Shown here: in pieces, positions 19,031 through 28,600 of the stretch
How the letters are laid out: the number at the start of each line of letters is the position of its first letter
How positions within the stretch are numbered: the stretch's first letter is position 1
DNA from: GWE2-42-39 sp942493345
GTDB lineage: Bacteria > Bacteroidota > Bacteroidia > Bacteroidales > Prolixibacteraceae
NCBI GenBank assembly: GCA_942493345.1
Contig: OW818695.1
Span: 2,418,001 to 2,482,000, forward strand
Reading direction: 5' to 3'
DNA length: 64,000 nt
Translations under genes and position numbers: made by a program
The notes under the pieces: model-generated
Told to the model about the DNA's origin: nothing
The model's input: only the letters and a program-made list of their open reading frames with translations
Database searches by the model: none

Positions 19031-20219
19031 ATCGTTTTATTTCATACCTGTTATCTTCTTTTTTATTGATCTTTACTGATGTCATACTTGCCAGGATTTC
19101 AATTACTGATTCCTTTGATCCATTCAAATCCAGCTTTCCCGAAATTTTCATAATTTGTAACGTGGGATCCGTAAAATTGAACTGCACATTGTAAAACCGT
19201 TCGAGCTTACGGGCTACCCAACTAAAATCGCTACTTTCAAATTTGAACATTCCTTCTTTCCAAAGAATATAATTTTCAACATGAACCGGCTTCACTTCAG
19301 TTACTCGACTAGCTCGGTCGAACAATGCAATCTGATTCGGTTCCAGATCAGTAACACCGGCGAAAATTCCGCCCCTATTTTGTCGGACACGAACCTTGCC
19401 TTCTGTTAAAACAGTTTCATAATCGGCATCGGAAGTGTAGGCCGATAAATTGAATTTCGTTCCTTTAACTTCAATATTAATATCGGTGGTAACAACAATA
19501 AACGGATGGTCACGATCCTTCTGTACGTCGAAAAAGGCTTCGCCCGATAAAAAAACTTCACGTTTATTGTTGGTAAAAGTTTCGGGATAAACCAAGCGGC
19601 TACCTGCATTTAAAAACACTTTTGAACCGTCGGACAATAAAACGACCGAAGTCTTTCCAAAGGGAACGTTCAGCTGGTTCAGCGCTTTTCTACCTTGTTC
19701 TTTTGATTGATTTACTTCAATTGAATCGTTAATTACCAATTTGCTTTTATTTTCCTGATAGGAAAAAACAGATTGATTGTCTTTCAATTGAATACTTTCT
19801 CCGCCAGGTCTGATCAAAGTAGTATAGCGATCAACTAAATTATCGCTTGTGTTTTGAATAAAAAACTGCGGATCGACAAATTCCCGTTCATAGAACAACA
19901 AGGCGCCAATCGAAAAAAAGATCAATGCAACAGCCGCATAACGCACTGTTACCAAGAACCGGCGATACTTGATTTTCACCTGCTGCTTTTGCTCTATTTC
20001 GGCTAATATTCTTGTGAAAAGAATTATTCTGTCGTGTTCTGATAATTGCCGGTCGATCGTACGAAACTTTTGCAGCACCTTCTTCGCCAGCAATAAATTG
20101 TGTTTTTCATTTGGATGATCTTCCTGGAATCTTCGCCACCACAAATCCGACTCAGGCGTTGGATTAAATATCCAATCTACGAATTGCTGATCGCTCAGGA
20201 ATTGACTTATTCTTTCCAT
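19029..20219 (-). CDS. FecR-family anti-sigma factor (PUL-A)
   Basis: A 396-residue single-pass inner-membrane protein. The N-terminal 80 residues form the cytoplasmic sigma-binding part. One membrane helix lies at about 87-107 (VRYAAVALIFFSIGALLFY). The periplasmic FecR domain follows at about 175-275 (PFGKTSVVLLSDGSKVFLNAGSRL), and a DUF4974 domain lies at about 320-390 (MFKFESSDFSWVARKLERFY). It should bind the STN domain of the neighbouring SusC and hold or activate the sigma factor encoded at 20349-20957. The downstream susC start is 81 bases away. Confidence 0.95.
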   Translation of the reverse strand: MERISQFLSDQQFVDWIFNPTPESDLWWRRFQEDHPNEKHNLLLAKKVLQKFRTIDRQLSEHDRIILFTRILAEIEQKQQVKIKYRRFLVTVRYAAVALIFFSIGALLFYEREFVDPQFFIQNTSDNLVDRYTTLIRPGGESIQLKDNQSVFSYQENKSKLVINDSIEVNQSKEQGRKALNQLNVPFGKTSVVLLSDGSKVFLNAGSRLVYPETFTNNKREVFLSGEAFFDVQKDRDHPFIVVTTDINIEVKGTKFNLSAYTSDADYETVLTEGKVRVRQNRGGIFAGVTDLEPNQIALFDRASRVTEVKPVHVENYILWKEGMFKFESSDFSWVARKLERFYNVQFNFTDPTLQIMKISGKLDLNGSKESVIEILASMTSVKINKKEDNRYEIKR

Positions 20220-20348
20220 TTAGGCTGATGTGTTTTCTGTAAAAGGACTGCCGGGGCTAAAACATGGACAGGAAAAGGCAACTTTTTTTAACAGGAATCA
20301 AAAAAATAATTTGTGTTTCTTTTTCGGGCTTTGACAGCTCCCGTCCCT

Positions 20349-20957
20349 TTATAATAACTTCCGGTGCTTTCTTAATATTGAAAAAAGAATCAGCTCCTTT
20401 TCATCCATACAATCGCGCACGGTTTTTATTGCCCGGTAAACCTGTTTACGAACTGACTCTACTGAAATTCCAAGCATCAGTGCAATTTGTTCATATTCCA
20501 GCGACTGGTTGTATCGAAGATAAACGGCTTCTTTTTGTTTGGGAGGTAGTTGTGCCATTGCATTTTGCACCTTTTCAAATGCTTCGTTGTGCGCTTCTTC
20601 GCGAATCATTTGTTCTTCAAAACTATATTGGGCTTCAAATAAATCGGATTCAAGGATAATCCGGTTCTCATTTTTGCGGCTTTTCTGCAATTTTCGGATC
20701 AGATTCCGTTTTAAAGCCAGAATCAGATAAAATTTCAGATTCGAGGCAAATTCTTTTTTGTTTTTACGATTGATATACAAATCCATAAAAACTTCCTGAA
20801 TGGCATCTTTTACCCGTTCTTCATCCTGACTAAGTTTGGTTCCGTACCGGAACAAGTCATCAATAAACAGGTTGTAGATTTCAGCGAAAATTTCCTTATC
20901 TCCATCAAGAAACTTTGTCCAAATTTCTGTTATCCTATTATGAGACTCACTTATCAT
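20349..20957 (-). CDS. ECF sigma factor of the SusC/FecR relay (PUL-A)
   Basis: A 202-residue sigma-70 family protein. Region 2 lies at about residues 25-95 (DAIQEVFMDLYINRKNK, FYLILALKRNLIRKL). Region 4 lies at about 135-185 (LPPKQKEAVYLRYNQSLEYEQIALMLGI, ESVRKQVYRAIKTV). Together with FecR and the STN-bearing SusC it forms a trans-envelope signalling chain that should raise susCD expression when the cognate glycan is transported. A 129-base gap separates it from fecR. Confidence 0.94.
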   Translation of the reverse strand: MISESHNRITEIWTKFLDGDKEIFAEIYNLFIDDLFRYGTKLSQDEERVKDAIQEVFMDLYINRKNKKEFASNLKFYLILALKRNLIRKLQKSRKNENRIILESDLFEAQYSFEEQMIREEAHNEAFEKVQNAMAQLPPKQKEAVYLRYNQSLEYEQIALMLGISVESVRKQVYRAIKTVRDCMDEKELILFSILRKHRKLL

Positions 20958-21081
20958 TTTTTTAACTGATTCCGTTTTGTCTTAACAAAGGAAATCAAAT
21001 TCGACGACAGTTCCAATCGGGGCAATCCATGACTTCAACTATTTGGCAAACAAAGAGAAACCATCCTTGGAAACGGTTTCG

Positions 21082-21486
21082 TTATTCTTTCCACGGCCAT
21101 TTCACGCAGTCTTTTATTTCAGGAAAAAGCACGTAATCGGCTTTGCCTTTCATGCACAGGGTTTGAATATTTGGGACATTCAATATTTGTAGTGCTTGGC
21201 TTAACGTTTTCCCTGAAACCGAAACATCGTCGACCAGCAATACCCGTTTTCCCTGAAGCTCATCTTTGCCAGGCAGGTTCCCGATTATCACCGGGCTTTC
21301 GTGGCAGGGAGTGTTTTGTTCATCGCGGTAATTGAGCGTAATAATGCGAAGCTCGCAGTTCATGTGAAATGCGACCAGCGTTGCCGGGGCAATGCCTCCG
21401 GTGCCAATACCAATCACCAAATCGGTTTCGGGTAATTGCATCGACTTTAAACGCGCCGTAATTTCTTTAAACGAAAGGGGGACCAT
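21082..21486 (-). CDS. phosphoribosyltransferase-family protein
   Basis: A 134-residue type I phosphoribosyltransferase fold. The PRPP-binding loop is plain (VLLVDDVSVSGKTLSQAL, about residues 82-99), as is an N-terminal GIGTGGIAPATLVA segment. At this small size it resembles stand-alone Bacteroidota and archaeal xanthine/hypoxanthine-type PRTases, but the base specificity cannot be read. It is separated from alanine dehydrogenase by 142 bases and shows no link to the PULs. A weak inverted repeat (GAAACC/GGTTTC at 21057-21080) lies just past its stop. Confidence 0.8.
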   Translation of the reverse strand: MVPLSFKEITARLKSMQLPETDLVIGIGTGGIAPATLVAFHMNCELRIITLNYRDEQNTPCHESPVIIGNLPGKDELQGKRVLLVDDVSVSGKTLSQALQILNVPNIQTLCMKGKADYVLFPEIKDCVKWPWKE

Positions 21487-21628
21487 TTGCTGTAATTTTT
21501 GGCTGTAAAGATAGAAGAATTAAGCCTGACGAAAAACAGGCAGGAAAAGAGATGGAAGCTGCCAAAATCAAAAAAAATGAGTCAAAAAGAATCCTGCGGA
21601 AACGGGATTTTATATTTCATTTCATGTT

Positions 21629-22741
21629 CTATAAAACTTTTTCAACGTCAACACATGGCAGGTTGAACGCTTCGGCAACGCCTTTGTAAACGACCTTGCC
21701 ATCAACAACATTGAGGCCTTTTCGTAATGCTTCGTCATCGTTGCAAGCCTGTTTCCATCCTTTGTTGGCCAGTTGAACCGCATAGTACAACGTAGCATTG
21801 GTCAATGCCAGCGTTGACGTGCGCGGAACTGCCCCCGGCATATTGGCCACGCAATAATGAATTACATGATCGACTACAAATGTCGGATGGTCGTGTGTGG
21901 TTGGAATAGTCGTTTCGAAGCAACCGCCCTGGTCGACGGCTACATCAACCAGAACCGTTCCCGGTTTCATGGTCGGCAACATATCGCGGGTGACCAGTTT
22001 TGGGGCTTTTGCACCCGGAATAAGTACTGCACCAATAATTACATCGTGGTTCCGGATCATTTCGCGGATATTGTATTCATTGCTCATCATGGTTTTCACG
22101 TTGGCTGGCATAATATCGTCGAGATAACGAAGGCGCCTCAGGCTGACATCCATAATGGTAACATCGGCCCCCAATCCACCGGCCATTTTTGCAGCTTCGG
22201 TTCCAACAATACCGCCCCCAACAATCAGCACTTTGGCGGGGGGCACACCGGGCACGCCTCCCAGCAGCACTCCATAGCCGCCATAGGTTTTTTCAAGGTA
22301 TTTGGCGCCCTCCTGTACCGACATGCGCCCGGCCACTTCCGACATCGGGATCAACAACGGCAACGAGCGATCGGGCAATTCCACGGTTTCGTAAGCTAAA
22401 CATACCGAACCGGTTTCGATCATGGCCCTGGTCAAAACTTCAGAAGAAGCAAAATGAAAATATGTATATAAAATCTGGCCTTTTTTTATCAGCTTGTATT
22501 CTTGCTCAATGGGTTCCTTCACTTTCATGATCATTTCGGCAACAGCGTACACATCGCCGATCGACGGCAGTATTTTTGCTCCGGCACGGATATAATCTTC
22601 ATCGGTAAAACCGCTTCCCATTCCACCTGAAGCCTGTACATAAACTTCGTGGCCACGTTTTACCAATTCTGCTGCTCCGGCAGGGGTCAGCGCAATCCGG
22701 TTTTCATTGTTCTTGATTTCCTTTGGTACTCCGATTATCAT
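21629..22741 (-). CDS. ald: alanine dehydrogenase
   Basis: A 370-residue enzyme that reversibly deaminates L-alanine to pyruvate and ammonia with NAD. The substrate-binding NENRIALTPAG (about 12-22), MKVKEP (about 73-78) and YFHFAS (about 93-98) segments match the family, as does the Rossmann motif VGGGIVGTEAAKMA near residue 173. VDVAVDQGGCFETT and the catalytic-loop HPTF also match. Length is normal. It is divergent from the aminotransferase at 23004, and both concern amino-acid nitrogen. Confidence 0.96.
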   Translation of the reverse strand: MIIGVPKEIKNNENRIALTPAGAAELVKRGHEVYVQASGGMGSGFTDEDYIRAGAKILPSIGDVYAVAEMIMKVKEPIEQEYKLIKKGQILYTYFHFASSEVLTRAMIETGSVCLAYETVELPDRSLPLLIPMSEVAGRMSVQEGAKYLEKTYGGYGVLLGGVPGVPPAKVLIVGGGIVGTEAAKMAGGLGADVTIMDVSLRRLRYLDDIMPANVKTMMSNEYNIREMIRNHDVIIGAVLIPGAKAPKLVTRDMLPTMKPGTVLVDVAVDQGGCFETTIPTTHDHPTFVVDHVIHYCVANMPGAVPRTSTLALTNATLYYAVQLANKGWKQACNDDEALRKGLNVVDGKVVYKGVAEAFNLPCVDVEKVL

Positions 22742-22775
22742 TGTTTAACAGTTTAAATTGTTACTATTTCAGTTC

Positions 22776-22783
22776 CAAAAGTA
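22776..22783 (-). promoter_or_regulatory. -7 element upstream of ald
   Basis: On the minus strand TACTTTTG matches the Bacteroidota -7 consensus TAnnTTTG. It would start transcription about 28 bases before the ald ATG. No matching -33 TTTG is seen at 19-21 bases. Confidence 0.35.
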
Positions 22784-22969
22784 AACCTTCAAACTCTTCG
22801 GAAATATGATAAAATACAAGTATTCTGATGGTTGCCTGTTGTGCTTGTTTGCGGAGTGAAAGCCTGATAAAACCGAATCGTTGTTTTTCAGAAAGAATTG
22901 ACAGAAATAAATGCTTCAATATTTCAATTTAAACTAAAATCAAATGATACTATTTAAAATTGATAATTG

Positions 22970-22977
22970 TATATTTG
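22970..22977 (+). promoter_or_regulatory. -7 element upstream of the aminotransferase
   Basis: TATATTTG fits TAnnTTTG. It implies a transcript start near 22983, which lies after a possible ATG at 22944 and so supports the ATG at 23004 as the real start of the aminotransferase. Confidence 0.4.
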
Positions 22978-23003
22978 CCAACTTACTTTTTATTTTTCAA
23001 GAA

Positions 23004-24212
23004 ATGCCTTCAACATCGAAACGTGGTGATATAATGCCCAGTTCGCCAATCAGGAAACTGGTGCCTCTTGCCAATAAAGCCAAAGAAAAAGGACGCAAAG
23101 TTTATCATTTAAATATCGGCCAACCCGATTTACCTACCCCCGAAAAAGCGTTGGAAGCGATGCGCAACATTCAACGTTCTGTTTTGGAATATTCACCCAG
23201 TGAAGGAATCCTTTCGTTGCGACAGAAACTGGTTGGTTATTACCAAAAATTCAAAATTAATGTTGATGTTGAAGACATTATTATAACAACAGGCGGAAGC
23301 GAAGCGGTTACATTTGCTTTTATGTCGTGCCTCGATCCGGGCGACGAGATTATCGTTCCCGAGCCGGCGTATGCCAACTACGAAGCATTTGCCATTGTTG
23401 CCGGCGCTGAAATTAAATCGATTCCGGCTAAAATAGAAGAGGGATTTGCCCTTCCCCCGATTGAAGAATTTGAAAAACTGATTACCCCGAAAACCAAGGG
23501 GATACTGATTTGCAATCCGAATAACCCGACAGGCTATTTGTACACCCGCGACGAGATGAATAAAATTCGCGACCTGGTGAAAAAGCACGACCTGTTCCTG
23601 TTTTCCGACGAAGTGTACCGCGAGTTCTGCTATACCGGCGCTCCCTATATTTCGGCATTTCACCTCGAAGGCATTGAGCAAAACATAATCCTGATTGACT
23701 CGGTTTCGAAACGTTACAGCGAATGCGGAATACGTGTTGGCGCTCTTCTGACCAAGAACTTAGAAGTTCGTAAAAATGTGATGAAGTTCTGCCAGGCTCG
23801 TTTAAGCCCGCCATTAATCGGACAAATTATAGCCGAAGCATCGCTCGAAGGAACAGAAGATTACCTGATGGATTCGTACAACGAATATGTTGAACGGCGG
23901 AATTTCCTGATTGATGGGCTGAACCGCATTGAAGGCGTGTATTCTCCTATCCCGATGGGAGCTTTTTATACTGTTGCCCAGTTACCGGTCGACGATTCAG
24001 ATAAATTTTGTGCCTGGTTGCTCAGCGATTTCGAATACGAAAACCAAACGCTTTTCATGGCGCCGGCCTCCGGGTTTTACACTACCCCGGGTCATGGAAG
24101 AGATGAGGTTCGGATTGCGTACGTGCTGAAAAAATCGGATTTGGCCATTTGCCTGAAAATTCTGGAAGCAGGCCTGAGAGCTTATCCGGGAAATACGTAC
24201 CGAAAAGATTGA
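23004..24212 (+). CDS. PLP-dependent class I aminotransferase
   Basis: About 402 residues from the ATG at 23004. The N terminus (SKRGDIMPSSPIRKLVPLA) is the conserved start of the aspartate-aminotransferase-like family. An earlier ATG at 22944 would add a poorly conserved segment that overlaps the -7 element. NPNNPTG and the PLP-lysine motif SVSKRYSECGIRVG (Lys near residue 236) are intact. The C-terminal RIAYVLKKSDL is typical. It transfers amino groups between an amino acid and 2-oxoglutarate or pyruvate; the exact amino acid is not determinable. Confidence 0.9.
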   Translation: MPSTSKRGDIMPSSPIRKLVPLANKAKEKGRKVYHLNIGQPDLPTPEKALEAMRNIQRSVLEYSPSEGILSLRQKLVGYYQKFKINVDVEDIIITTGGSEAVTFAFMSCLDPGDEIIVPEPAYANYEAFAIVAGAEIKSIPAKIEEGFALPPIEEFEKLITPKTKGILICNPNNPTGYLYTRDEMNKIRDLVKKHDLFLFSDEVYREFCYTGAPYISAFHLEGIEQNIILIDSVSKRYSECGIRVGALLTKNLEVRKNVMKFCQARLSPPLIGQIIAEASLEGTEDYLMDSYNEYVERRNFLIDGLNRIEGVYSPIPMGAFYTVAQLPVDDSDKFCAWLLSDFEYENQTLFMAPASGFYTTPGHGRDEVRIAYVLKKSDLAICLKILEAGLRAYPGNTYRKD

Positions 24213-24239
24213 AGATAAAATAGGATTGTAAAAACTCGA

Positions 24240-25259
24240 TTAACCAATTCTTCGTACCGACTCTTTGATTTTCATCTTCGGTTTCAAAAGCACCTGTTTT
24301 GTTTTTATTTCGTTGCTGTCGTTCAATCTCGAGAAAAGAAATTTGATGGCAATTTTACTGATGTCGCTCACCGGTTGCGCAATGCAGGTAAGCGGAGTTG
24401 CCAAATAGTCGAGATAAGGGTGGTCGTCGAACGTGATTAATGACATGTCTTCAGGAACCCGTACCTTTTCTTCTTTGAATGCTTTCATACAGCCCATTGC
24501 AATGGTATTACTGAATGCAAAAATTGCAGTCGGCCTGTTTTTTTGTTGAAGCAACAGTTTCGTTTCCAAATACCCGTTTTGTACGCTAAAATCATCGCCT
24601 ACCACACTACAGGTGCTGATCCCTGCTTCCTGCATGGCATCCATATACCCGTTTGCCCTTCGTTTATTGGGCGTAGATTGCTGTACCCCTTGAATACAGG
24701 TAATTGCAGTGTGACCATTTTCAATAAGGTATTTTGTCGCAGAATAGGCTCCATCGTAATTATCACTGGCAACAAAAGGCAAGTCCAGCTCTTCAAAATA
24801 ACGGTCAACACAAATTAACGGGAGTCCCTGATCATATATTTGTTTGATGTGTTCCCACTCGTTTCCGCAGGGAACAATTATTAACCCTTCAATATTCCTG
24901 GAAATCAGTTGCTGTAATTCCATTTTTTCGATTTCCTGATTTTCATCGCTGTCCCCAATAATTGTTATATATCCGAATTTTCGGACTTCGGCATTTATCC
25001 GACTGGCAATTCCGGCAAAAAACGGATTGTTTAAAGAAGGAACAATCAACGCAATGGTATTGCTCCTGCCTGTTCTCAGGTTTGCCGCGAACTGGTTCGG
25101 TACGTAATTTAATTCTTTGGCTGCCTCTTTAATTTTTTCCTGTGATTCCTTGCCGATCCGATATTGTTCCGCCTTGCCGTTCAATACCCTTGATACGGTG
25201 GTAATTGACAATCCGGCCTTTTTGGCGATGTCGTTAATATTTACTTTTTGAGTTGACAT
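24240..25259 (-). CDS. LacI-family transcriptional repressor (PUL-B)
   Basis: About 339 residues from the ATG at 25259, chosen because MSTQKVNINDIAKKAGLSITTVSRVLNG starts exactly at the DNA-binding domain. The helix-turn-helix and the YVPNQFAANLRTG hinge are followed by a periplasmic-binding-protein-like sensor domain (about residues 60-335). It is transcribed divergently from susC of PUL-B. Two near-identical palindromes centred on AAACGTTT, the usual LacI-family core, lie at its own promoter and at the susC promoter. It therefore probably represses both until a sugar derived from the polysaccharide binds. Confidence 0.93.
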   Translation of the reverse strand: MSTQKVNINDIAKKAGLSITTVSRVLNGKAEQYRIGKESQEKIKEAAKELNYVPNQFAANLRTGRSNTIALIVPSLNNPFFAGIASRINAEVRKFGYITIIGDSDENQEIEKMELQQLISRNIEGLIIVPCGNEWEHIKQIYDQGLPLICVDRYFEELDLPFVASDNYDGAYSATKYLIENGHTAITCIQGVQQSTPNKRRANGYMDAMQEAGISTCSVVGDDFSVQNGYLETKLLLQQKNRPTAIFAFSNTIAMGCMKAFKEEKVRVPEDMSLITFDDHPYLDYLATPLTCIAQPVSDISKIAIKFLFSRLNDSNEIKTKQVLLKPKMKIKESVRRIG

Positions 25260-25267
25260 GAGTGGTT

Positions 25268-25285
25268 TGTACAAACGTTTATACA
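25268..25285. promoter_or_regulatory. LacI-type operator O1 at the repressor promoter
   Basis: TGTACAAACGTTTATACA is an 18-bp near-perfect palindrome centred on ACGT, differing from perfect symmetry at one base pair. It lies just upstream of the repressor ATG and overlaps the repressor's predicted -7 element and start point. This points to autorepression. Confidence 0.7.
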
Positions 25286-25315
25286 AACATACAGATAAAA
25301 TTATTAATTAATCAA
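25284..25315 (-). promoter_or_regulatory. promoter of the LacI-type repressor gene
   Basis: On the minus strand TATGTTTG (25284-25291) fits the -7 consensus TAnnTTTG. A TTG at 25313-25315 lies 21 bases upstream, an acceptable -33 element. The transcript would start within operator O1 and leave a leader of roughly 20 bases. Confidence 0.5.
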
Positions 25316-25460
25316 TAAAACGGAGTATAAAATTTAAAGATTATCCTTCTGTAATTAAAATTAAAGGCATTGTATTGCAGCGACATGAGCATAGGTGCAG
25401 GCATCGGCAGAGGGAAAATCATTTTATTTTACACGAGATAAAAAATACTTGCAAAATATT

Positions 25461-25478
25461 TGCACAAACGTTTGTACA
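25461..25478. promoter_or_regulatory. LacI-type operator O2 at the susC promoter
   Basis: TGCACAAACGTTTGTACA is an 18-bp palindrome with a single mismatched pair and shares the ACAAACGTTT core with O1, centred 193 bp away. It covers the -33 element of the susC promoter, so bound repressor would block it. The two sites could also be bridged by one tetramer or by looping. Confidence 0.75.
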
Positions 25479-25501
25479 AATCATTTCTATTATTATATTT
25501 G
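25471..25501 (+). promoter_or_regulatory. promoter of the PUL-B susC operon
   Basis: TTTG at 25471-25474 and TATATTTG at 25494-25501 are 19 bases apart, matching the Bacteroidota TTTG-N19-21-TAnnTTTG promoter exactly. The start would be near 25508, giving a leader of about 158 bases before the susC ATG at 25666. Confidence 0.7.
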
Positions 25502-25514
25502 TACCTGATCAAGA

Positions 25515-25544
25515 TATTTATTTCCCTGATCAGGCAAATAAATA
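25515..25544 (+). promoter_or_regulatory. 30-bp palindrome in the PUL-B susC leader
   Basis: Fourteen of fifteen symmetric pairs are complementary. The outer arms TATTTATTT (25515-25523) and AAATAAATA (25536-25544) flank the perfect palindrome CCTGATCAGG (25525-25534), with one C/C mismatch between. A partial copy, CCTGATCA, sits at 25504-25511 over the predicted start point. It could be a second operator for a dimeric regulator or a hairpin at the very 5' end of the message. The rest of the 25287-25665 gap is AT-rich and shows no gene. Confidence 0.55.
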
Positions 25545-25665
25545 CGGTGAAAACAACGGGGTTACTCCAAAATAAACAGAGAAACGAACAGTTGAAAGAG
25601 CCATAAAGTCCGGTTGGGAATAATTAAATCAAGGAACTATATACTAATAACTTAATGTGTAAATT

Positions 25666-28600
25666 ATGGGAAAAAATCGAACAGCAAGCGGGGGTAGAAT
25701 CCTTTCTATAGGAAGCGCCTTTGCCTTACAAAAAATTGTACGGGCACTGCAATGGACTATGTTCTTTTTCATTTTAAGCCTCATTCAGGTTACAGCATCT
25801 GGACAAGGCAAAACTGTAACCGGAAAGGTATTAAACATTCAGGGAGAATCTATTCCGGGAGTAACAGTGATGATAAAAGGTACAACGCAAGGGACTATAA
25901 CTGATTTTGATGGCGTTTATTCGTTTTCAAATGTGCAAAAAAATGTGACGCTTATTTTTTCTTTCGTGGGGATGAAAAGCCAGGAAGTGGCAGTGGGCGA
26001 AAAAAGCCAGATTAATATTACCATGGAGGAAGAAACAATCGGGCTGAATGAAATCGTTACAGTAGGTTATGGAACCCAGAAAAAAGTAAATCTGACAGGA
26101 TCTGTTTCGACAGTACAATCAGAAGCGCTTGTAAAAGTTCCATCGGCCAATATTTCCGAAGTATTGACAGGAAAGGCACCGGGCTTGTTCACCAAACAAG
26201 ACCAGGGAGTCCCTGGTTCCGACTATTCTACATTGAGTATCCGTGGATATGATGAACCTTTAGTACTTGTCGACGGGGTTGAAACTTCGTGGACACGAAT
26301 GGATCCGAACGAAATTGAGTCAATCAGTGTATTGAAAGATGCATCTGCCGCTGTTTACGGTGCGCGGGCCGGTAACGGGGTTATCCTGATTACCACCAAA
26401 CGTGGTACAACAAACAAACCGAGCATCATTTACAACAGCAATTTATCGTTTCAGTCGCCGACAACTGTTCCTGAATTTGTTTCGTCGGCAAAATATGCTG
26501 AACTGCTGCGTGAAGGACAATCTAATTACAGCTTACCGTATACTTATTCGGAAGAAGATATTCAGAAATTTAAGGATGGAAATGATCCGAACTATGTAAA
26601 CGAAAATTGGTATAAAGCCGCTTTCCGGGAATGGTCGCCTATGCAGTCGCACAACGTGGCCGTAAGGGGTGGAAACGATAAGGTAAAATACTACATGTCG
26701 GTAGGTTACTTGAACCAGTCGGGTACATACAAATCAGATGATTTGAGTTTTAATAGGTACAATGCACGCAGCAATATTGATGCACAGATTACAGACCGGC
26801 TTTCTGTTTCAATCGATATGTCGTACCGGAACGAAATACGCCATGCACCGCAAACCAAGCTCGATGACATCTGGATTAATTTGAAAACAGCATTACCGGT
26901 ATGGAGAGCCACATTGCCCGACCCGGAAAAAGGAGGGGCTTATTCCGGGTTCCTCGAAAGAAGTCCTGTTGCGCAAACGATTAGCGATATGACTGGTTTT
27001 AATGATGACCTTCAACGATATTTCACCGGAAAAATCAGCTTAAAATACAAAGTGCCAGGCGTTAAAGGTCTGGAAGCAAATGCTTCCCTGAATTATTCCG
27101 TCAACAATAAATACACTAAAATTCAGGATAAACCATTTAAACTGTATAGCTACGATTACACCAACCAGCAATATATCCCATGGGGGAGTAATGGATCCAA
27201 CTCTCTGAATGAAACATCGTCCCAGTATACCCAATTATACCCGCTCGTATCTCTTAATTACGACAGGAGTTTTGGCGATCATTCGGTTCAGGGGTTCTTA
27301 TTGGCCGAAGGAATCGATACTGATTATTCTTTTATGAAAGCAGGACGGGTCGATTTATTGTCACTGGAAATTCCGTATCTTTTTGCCGGGTCGCCTGATA
27401 ACCTGACCAATAACGGAGGAGCAGAAGAAACCGGTCGCGTCAGCTATGTTGGCCGGGCTAATTATAGTTATAAAGGGAAATATTTACTGGAAGGTACTTT
27501 TCGTGCCGATGCCAGCCATAAATTTCCAAAAGACTCGAGGTGGGGCTATTTCCCAAGTGCATCTGTTGGCTGGAGGGTTTCTGAAGAACCATTTGTAAAA
27601 GACAATCTTCCCTGGGTCGACAACCTCAAACTCCGCGCTTCATACAGTAAATCGGGGAACGATAATGTTGCAGCATTTAAATACCTGACGGGTTATCAAA
27701 TACCGAACGCAAAAGACAGTGTTTATGTTTTTGGCAGCGACGTTTACCGGTTGATCACTTCAACAGGGTTACCCAATCCCAACATTACCTGGCTCGATAT
27801 GACCAGCTATAATGTGGGGATGGACGCCACGTTGATGAATGGATTAATTGGTGTTGAACTTGACTTTTTCTATCGCGTTACCGATAACATTTTCGGACAA
27901 CCTCTTGACAGTTATCCGTCTACCTTCGGGGCAACTCTTCCTCAGGTAAACCTGAACTCGACCAGTGACCGGGGTTTTGAACTGACCCTGACCCATCGGA
28001 ATAAAATAGGAAACGATTTTAAGTATAATGTCTCAGGCTCAATAAGTTTGGCCCGCGAAAAATACAAACAATGGGCCGAAAGCCCGTACGATGACCCGGA
28101 TGAAATCCGGATCTACCAAAAAACAGGAAAATACACCAACCGGTGGATTGGATACAAATCGGATGGCCTTTTTATGAGCAAGGAAGAAATAGACAATCAC
28201 ACGGTAAATCAGGATCAGGCCGGAAATACAACACTTCGTCCGGGCGACGTCAGGTATGTTGACCTGAACGACGACAAAGTGATCGACTGGCGCGACCAGG
28301 ATGTGATTGGATATGGAACATTCCCTGATTTAACGTATGGGCTTAACATTGAAATGGAGTACAAAAGGTTCAGCCTTACTGCTTTGTTCCAGGGAGCATC
28401 CATGTTTAATTCGATGATTGCCGACGCCTTGAGAGGCCCGCTGACAAACCAGGGAAATGCTTTCGAGTTTCAGTATAAATATCGCTGGCAACCCGATCCA
28501 AGCAACCCGAATGTAAACATTAACCCGGATGCCAAATTACCAGCTATTTATCCTGAGGGTACAAATACCAACAATAACAAAGCATCCGATTTCTGGTTAC

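Noticed and set aside
22944..23003. Upstream ATG extension of the aminotransferase
   Set aside because: The extra residues do not match the family start and overlap a TAnnTTTG box, so the ATG at 23004 is preferred.
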